A stretch of DNA of 24,969 bases from Nitrospirota bacterium (GTDB taxonomy: Bacteria > Nitrospirota_A > Leptospirillia > Leptospirillales > Leptospirillaceae), in the NCBI GenBank assembly GCA_021795275.1, contig JAJYPO010000013.1:1-24969 (forward strand), read 5' to 3'. A program made the position numbers and the translations under genes. The notes beneath the pieces are model-generated. The model did no database searches and was not told the origin of the DNA. It saw only the letters and a list, made by a program, of their open reading frames with translations. Below, in pieces: positions 22,265-24,969 of this stretch; the first letter of the stretch is position 1; each line of letters starts with the position of its first letter.

Positions 22265-23667
22265 GGAAGATCCTTGGCCGGAAGATGGTGGGTCACAGGA
22301 TCGAGATTGGTTCCCTGGTCATGCTTGAGCTGGGCGATCGCGATGCCTAGGTCGGACTGGTCCCGGACAAGCGAAGCCCGGGCACTGGCGAGGTCCCGTT
22401 CGGCCTGGGTGACCGCAACCGACGTTCCTGTTCCGACACGAAACTGGTTTTCCGCTAGAAAGAGATTCTGTTCGGCCTGGTGGACAAGCTCCCTGTCAGC
22501 GGTAATTTTCTGGTAGTCCGTCCGAATGTTGTAGATATCGGTCTTGACTTCGACAATGGTCTGCTGGCGAAGATCCTCGCGCTGGAAAAGTGTCTGCCTC
22601 ATCTGGGCCCGGGCCTGCTCCGTCTGCTTGACAAACTGGAATCCATTGAAAATCGGAACGGTCAGTGTGGTTCCCACAGACCAGTTGTAGACCAGAGGAA
22701 AGAATTCGCTGTCGAGGCTGTAGGCCCCGACTGTCTGGACCGTCGGAAAAAACTGCGCCTGGTTGAACTTGACGACCTGCTTCTGGGCCAAGGCCTGCTG
22801 TGTGATCTGTTCAAGATCCGGCCGGTTGTGAAGGGCCATGGCCACCGCCTGATCGGAGTCCAGGGCCGGAGTCGGGAGCGAAAGGAGCGGAACGACCCGG
22901 TAGGGGCGGTTGGAAATGACCCCCATCGCCCGGTCCAGGGAAAGACGGTCCACCCGGAGTTGATTCCTGTCAGTGACCTTGGTCAGGAGGGCATTGGAAA
23001 GGTTGACACGGGCATTCATCACGTCATAGGGGGTCGCGACCCCGTCCTTGTACCGGATCTTGGCCACATCTTCCTGGAGCTTGTAATCCTCGATCGTCAG
23101 ATTGTCCACATGGATGAGCTTCTGGTCCTTCAGAACCAGGAAAAAGGCCTTTTCGACATTGAGGACCGTGTCCTGAAGGGACCGGCTGTACTGGCTTCGG
23201 CTCGCCTTGTAGAGATGGCGATTCTGGCTGACCTGGGAACGTCTCCGTCCGAAGGAGAAAATGGTCTCGGAGAGGGTGAGCTGGGCCTGGTAAAAATCAT
23301 AGTTGACCGGAGATTCAGGAATAGTGAAGGGAAATCCCGGCTGAGGTCCGAAGTTTCCTGTTTCCCGGGTGTAGGTGGTGGAACCGGAAAGGGTCGGGTA
23401 GTACTGGCTCTGGGCCACACCGATACCGGCCTTTGAGGCCACGATTCCCTGCTGGGCCGCTCCGAGACCCGGATAGGTCCTGAGGGCGATCTCGAGAGCC
23501 TGCCGGAGGGTAAGATCGTAGGGATGGTCGGCGGGAGTTCCTCCAACGATCTGTGTCTGGTTATCCTGAGCCCAGGCTGCATCTCTGGGAAAAAGATATG
23601 AAACACTATAAGAAGCAATCGATACGGATAGAAAAAAAATATAAAAAATCGGTCCAGGATTAAACAC
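22261..23667 (-). CDS. TolC-type outer-membrane efflux protein
   Basis: A 468-residue outer-membrane factor with two OEP repeats. The first begins DLTLRQALEIALRTYPGLGAA and includes AGIGVAQSQYYPTLSGSTTY; the second begins around SDQAVAMALHNRPDLE and includes KFNQAQFFPTVQTVGAYSLD. The signal peptide ends at AWA (residue 33) before QDN. The start is set by the signal peptide: GTG at 23667, or TTG at 23670, lies 9 or 6 bases after GGAGAG (23682-23677). The frame remains open to 23871, but the added part is AT-rich, lacks signal character and would overlap lysR. It heads a seven-gene minus-strand run. The window also ends in an RND gene, so this channel could serve the ABC exporter, the RND pump, or both. 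Confidence 0.92.
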   Translation of the reverse strand: MFNPGPIFYIFFLSVSIASYSVSYLFPRDAAWAQDNQTQIVGGTPADHPYDLTLRQALEIALRTYPGLGAAQQGIVASKAGIGVAQSQYYPTLSGSTTYTRETGNFGPQPGFPFTIPESPVNYDFYQAQLTLSETIFSFGRRRSQVSQNRHLYKASRSQYSRSLQDTVLNVEKAFFLVLKDQKLIHVDNLTIEDYKLQEDVAKIRYKDGVATPYDVMNARVNLSNALLTKVTDRNQLRVDRLSLDRAMGVISNRPYRVVPLLSLPTPALDSDQAVAMALHNRPDLEQITQQALAQKQVVKFNQAQFFPTVQTVGAYSLDSEFFPLVYNWSVGTTLTVPIFNGFQFVKQTEQARAQMRQTLFQREDLRQQTIVEVKTDIYNIRTDYQKITADRELVHQAEQNLFLAENQFRVGTGTSVAVTQAERDLASARASLVRDQSDLGIAIAQLKHDQGTNLDPVTHHLPAKDLP

Positions 23668-23693
23668 CAAACGCTGCTCTCCGGACAGGTATT

Positions 23694-23703
23694 TTGATAT
23701 CAA
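23694..23703. promoter_or_regulatory. palindrome TTGATATCAA, possible operator
   Basis: A perfect 10-base palindrome 27 bases upstream of the tolC start, in an AT-rich stretch. It could be part of a regulator site; a direct repeat ATTGAAT (23729-23735 and 23768-23774) lies further upstream. Confidence 0.3.
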
Positions 23704-23729
23704 TAATAAATTATTAAAAAAAGAGATTA

Positions 23730-23759
23730 TTGAATATCGAGTGTAAAGAATATTATACT
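23730..23759 (+). promoter_or_regulatory. promoter for lysR overlapping a minus-strand -10 for tolC
   Basis: Plus strand: TTGAAT (23730-23735), 18-base spacer, TATACT (23754-23759). The minus strand has a perfect TATAAT at 23757-23752, overlapping the lysR -10. No good -35 accompanies it, which would suit an activator-dependent tolC promoter. The 183-base gap 23668-23850 is clearly more AT-rich than its surroundings. Confidence 0.45.
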
Positions 23760-23850
23760 GAACCAAGATTGAATCTCTGGACCGGTTCCATGTTAGACAA
23801 GGCATACACCCGATAAAAAACGGAATCATAAGCAGGTGGAAGGACGCCGC

Positions 23851-24786
23851 ATGACCCTCTCCCAGATCCATACCTTTCTCGTTGTCAGTGAATCCCTGAA
23901 CTTCACAAAGGCATCGCGAATTCTTTCTGTCACCCAGCCGGCCGTCAGCACTCAGATCCAGCTCCTTGAAAAAGAACTTGGCGTCAGCCTTTTCAACCGG
24001 CTGGGAAGACGGGTCTACCTGAGTCAGGCCGGCTTTCGTTTTCGGGACCTTGCCCTTGAAATCATATCACGTGTCGACCGCTCTCAGACACTCCTTCACT
24101 CCTTCACACCGCTCACGAAGACAGACCCACTTCGACTGGGCACCGGGTTTGGAGTCCGACCGGAGAGGGAGAAATATCTTCAGCACTATCTCCACGGAAC
24201 CTTCCAGAAGCGGGTTCCCATCAAGGTTCTCCAGGCTGCCGAAGGACAACTTGTCGCTGAATTCGAAAAGAAACAGGTGGACATCGTCATGTTCTACAAG
24301 CTGGACAAGGACCCTTCCCCATTCCGGGGACCGGGAATCCTGGAGATGGTCATCGAGAAGACCAACACCCTTGTTCTGGGTTCTCCGGGTCTCCCGAAAG
24401 ACAAGTGGCGGCGGGATATCCGTCTTCTGGAGTCCTTTCCCCTCCTTCTCCCTCCGAAAACGAGCCTTCTTCGCAAGGAGCTGGACGAGAAGCTCCTCTC
24501 CCTCAAGCTGAACATCAAGCCTGGAATCGAAACGACGGACACCGATTTTATCCGGAAGGCCCTTCTTTCGGGATTCGGTGTGGGAATCTTCCCCGCAAGC
24601 CTTTTCAGGCAGGAAATCGAAAGCGGGGAACTGATCGGCCTTTCGATTCCCGAAGTCTCCTATTCCTGCTCCCTTGTGGCCTACACCCGGGAAGACGAGG
24701 ATCGCCATTCCCTATCGATCAACTATGTAGCCCTTCAGATCCTGGGGGCGGGTTGGCCGGATACCTGGGCCAACGAAAGAAAGTAA
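23851..24786 (+). CDS. LysR-family transcriptional regulator
   Basis: A 311-residue LysR-type regulator. The N-terminal winged helix-turn-helix is clear: TLSQIHTFLVVSESLNFTKA, then SVTQPAVSTQIQLLEKELG and LFNRLGRRVYLSQAG (residues 2-67). The rest is the periplasmic-binding-like co-inducer domain, with segments such as PLRLGTGFGVRP and KALLSGFGVGIFPASLF. ATG at 23851 is chosen because GGAAGGA lies six bases upstream; GTG at 23836 would lie before that site. It is divergent from tolC, the classic LysR arrangement, so it probably controls the tolC run and itself. It also converges on the RND gene, 15 bases from its stop. The inducer is unknown. Confidence 0.92.
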   Translation: MTLSQIHTFLVVSESLNFTKASRILSVTQPAVSTQIQLLEKELGVSLFNRLGRRVYLSQAGFRFRDLALEIISRVDRSQTLLHSFTPLTKTDPLRLGTGFGVRPEREKYLQHYLHGTFQKRVPIKVLQAAEGQLVAEFEKKQVDIVMFYKLDKDPSPFRGPGILEMVIEKTNTLVLGSPGLPKDKWRRDIRLLESFPLLLPPKTSLLRKELDEKLLSLKLNIKPGIETTDTDFIRKALLSGFGVGIFPASLFRQEIESGELIGLSIPEVSYSCSLVAYTREDEDRHSLSINYVALQILGAGWPDTWANERK

Positions 24787-24801
24787 GGATTCCGGCATTC
24801 C

Positions 24802-24969
24802 CTATTCCGGGAGAGAGGGAGTAATTTCCTCCCACTCCCGAGGTCCGGGAAAGGCCGGTCCTTTCCTGGGCTTTGAATTGCGCCATTTGTGAAGGGTATA
24901 GTACAGAAGGGGAATAAGAACCAGGGTAAAGAGTGTGGCGAAGGTGAGTCCTCCGATTACCGCTCTGGC
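24802..24969 (-). CDS. RND efflux transporter, C-terminal fragment (cut by window edge)
   Basis: The minus strand is open from the window edge to a TAG at 24804-24802, giving the last 55 residues of a protein. It begins ARAVIGGLTFATLFTL and continues VLIPLLYYTLH, which matches the last TM helix of AcrB/CzcA-type RND pumps, followed by a basic Pro-rich tail ending TPSLPE. Whether it is a drug (HAE1) or metal (HME) pump cannot be told from this piece. It should form a tripartite pump with a fusion protein outside the window and possibly with the TolC-type channel at 22261-23667. Confidence 0.8.
   Translation of the reverse strand, partial: ARAVIGGLTFATLFTLVLIPLLYYTLHKWRNSKPRKGPAFPGPREWEEITPSLPE

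Noticed and set aside
23668..23871. N-terminal extension of the TolC protein
   Set aside because: The added 68 residues would precede a good signal peptide, overlap the lysR start, and cover the divergent promoters; GGAGAG marks a start at 23667 or 23670.
1..24969. CRISPR arrays, insertion sequences, phage genes
   Set aside because: No regularly spaced repeats, transposase-like or integrase-like proteins, or terminal inverted repeats with target duplications were seen.

Overview
The window is a gene-dense stretch (GC clearly above 50 percent by eye) from a Gram-negative bacterium. It carries outer-membrane lipoprotein sorting genes (LolC/E, LolD), a TolC-type outer-membrane channel, a TPR lipoprotein, and the 3' end of an RND pump. 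Acidophilic Nitrospirota such as Leptospirillum are my best guess, from the general flavour of the proteins and gene mix. That is inference, not a match I could test. No tRNA, rRNA, CRISPR array or insertion sequence was found.

Layout. (1) 36-3260, plus strand: TPR lipoprotein, a DsbA-fold protein with a CxxS active site, then purE and purK (AIR to CAIR in purine synthesis), tightly packed. (2) 3371-5832, plus: a stand-alone NuoF-like NADH/FMN/4Fe-4S subunit, a small thioredoxin-like 2Fe-2S ferredoxin and a membrane-anchored TPR protein. (3) 5906-10446, plus: mtnA, lysS, a LolC/E permease and LolD; the last three overlap by ATGA junctions. (4) 10453-13627, minus: a secreted peptidoglycan-binding-domain protein ending in a strong terminator, then rsmD, coaD, a class I aminotransferase and an FmdB-type zinc ribbon with its own promoter. 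(5) 13628-14066: the only long non-coding interval. It holds a good minus-strand sigma70-like promoter followed by about 225 nt of leader with four successive hairpins, one having 22-nt arms. (6) 14067-17312, plus: a 1081-aa GAF-GGDEF-EAL cyclic-di-GMP protein. (7) 17421-23667, minus: a compact seven-gene run in the order tolC, outer-membrane protein, single-TM periplasmic protein, ABC ATPase, ABC-2 permease, ferredoxin-reductase-like flavoprotein, Cache-like membrane sensor. (8) 23668-24969: an AT-rich divergent control region, a LysR-type regulator, and the C-terminus of an RND transporter on the minus strand.

How the parts may work together. Block 7 looks like one transcription unit that could build an envelope export or repair route, probably controlled by the divergent LysR protein; the substrate is unknown. 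The Cache-like sensor and the GGDEF-EAL protein lie tail to tail, which hints at, but does not prove, signalling between them. The most novel-looking items are the structured leader of the peptidoglycan-binding gene and the mixed composition of the tolC/ABC/flavoprotein/sensor run.
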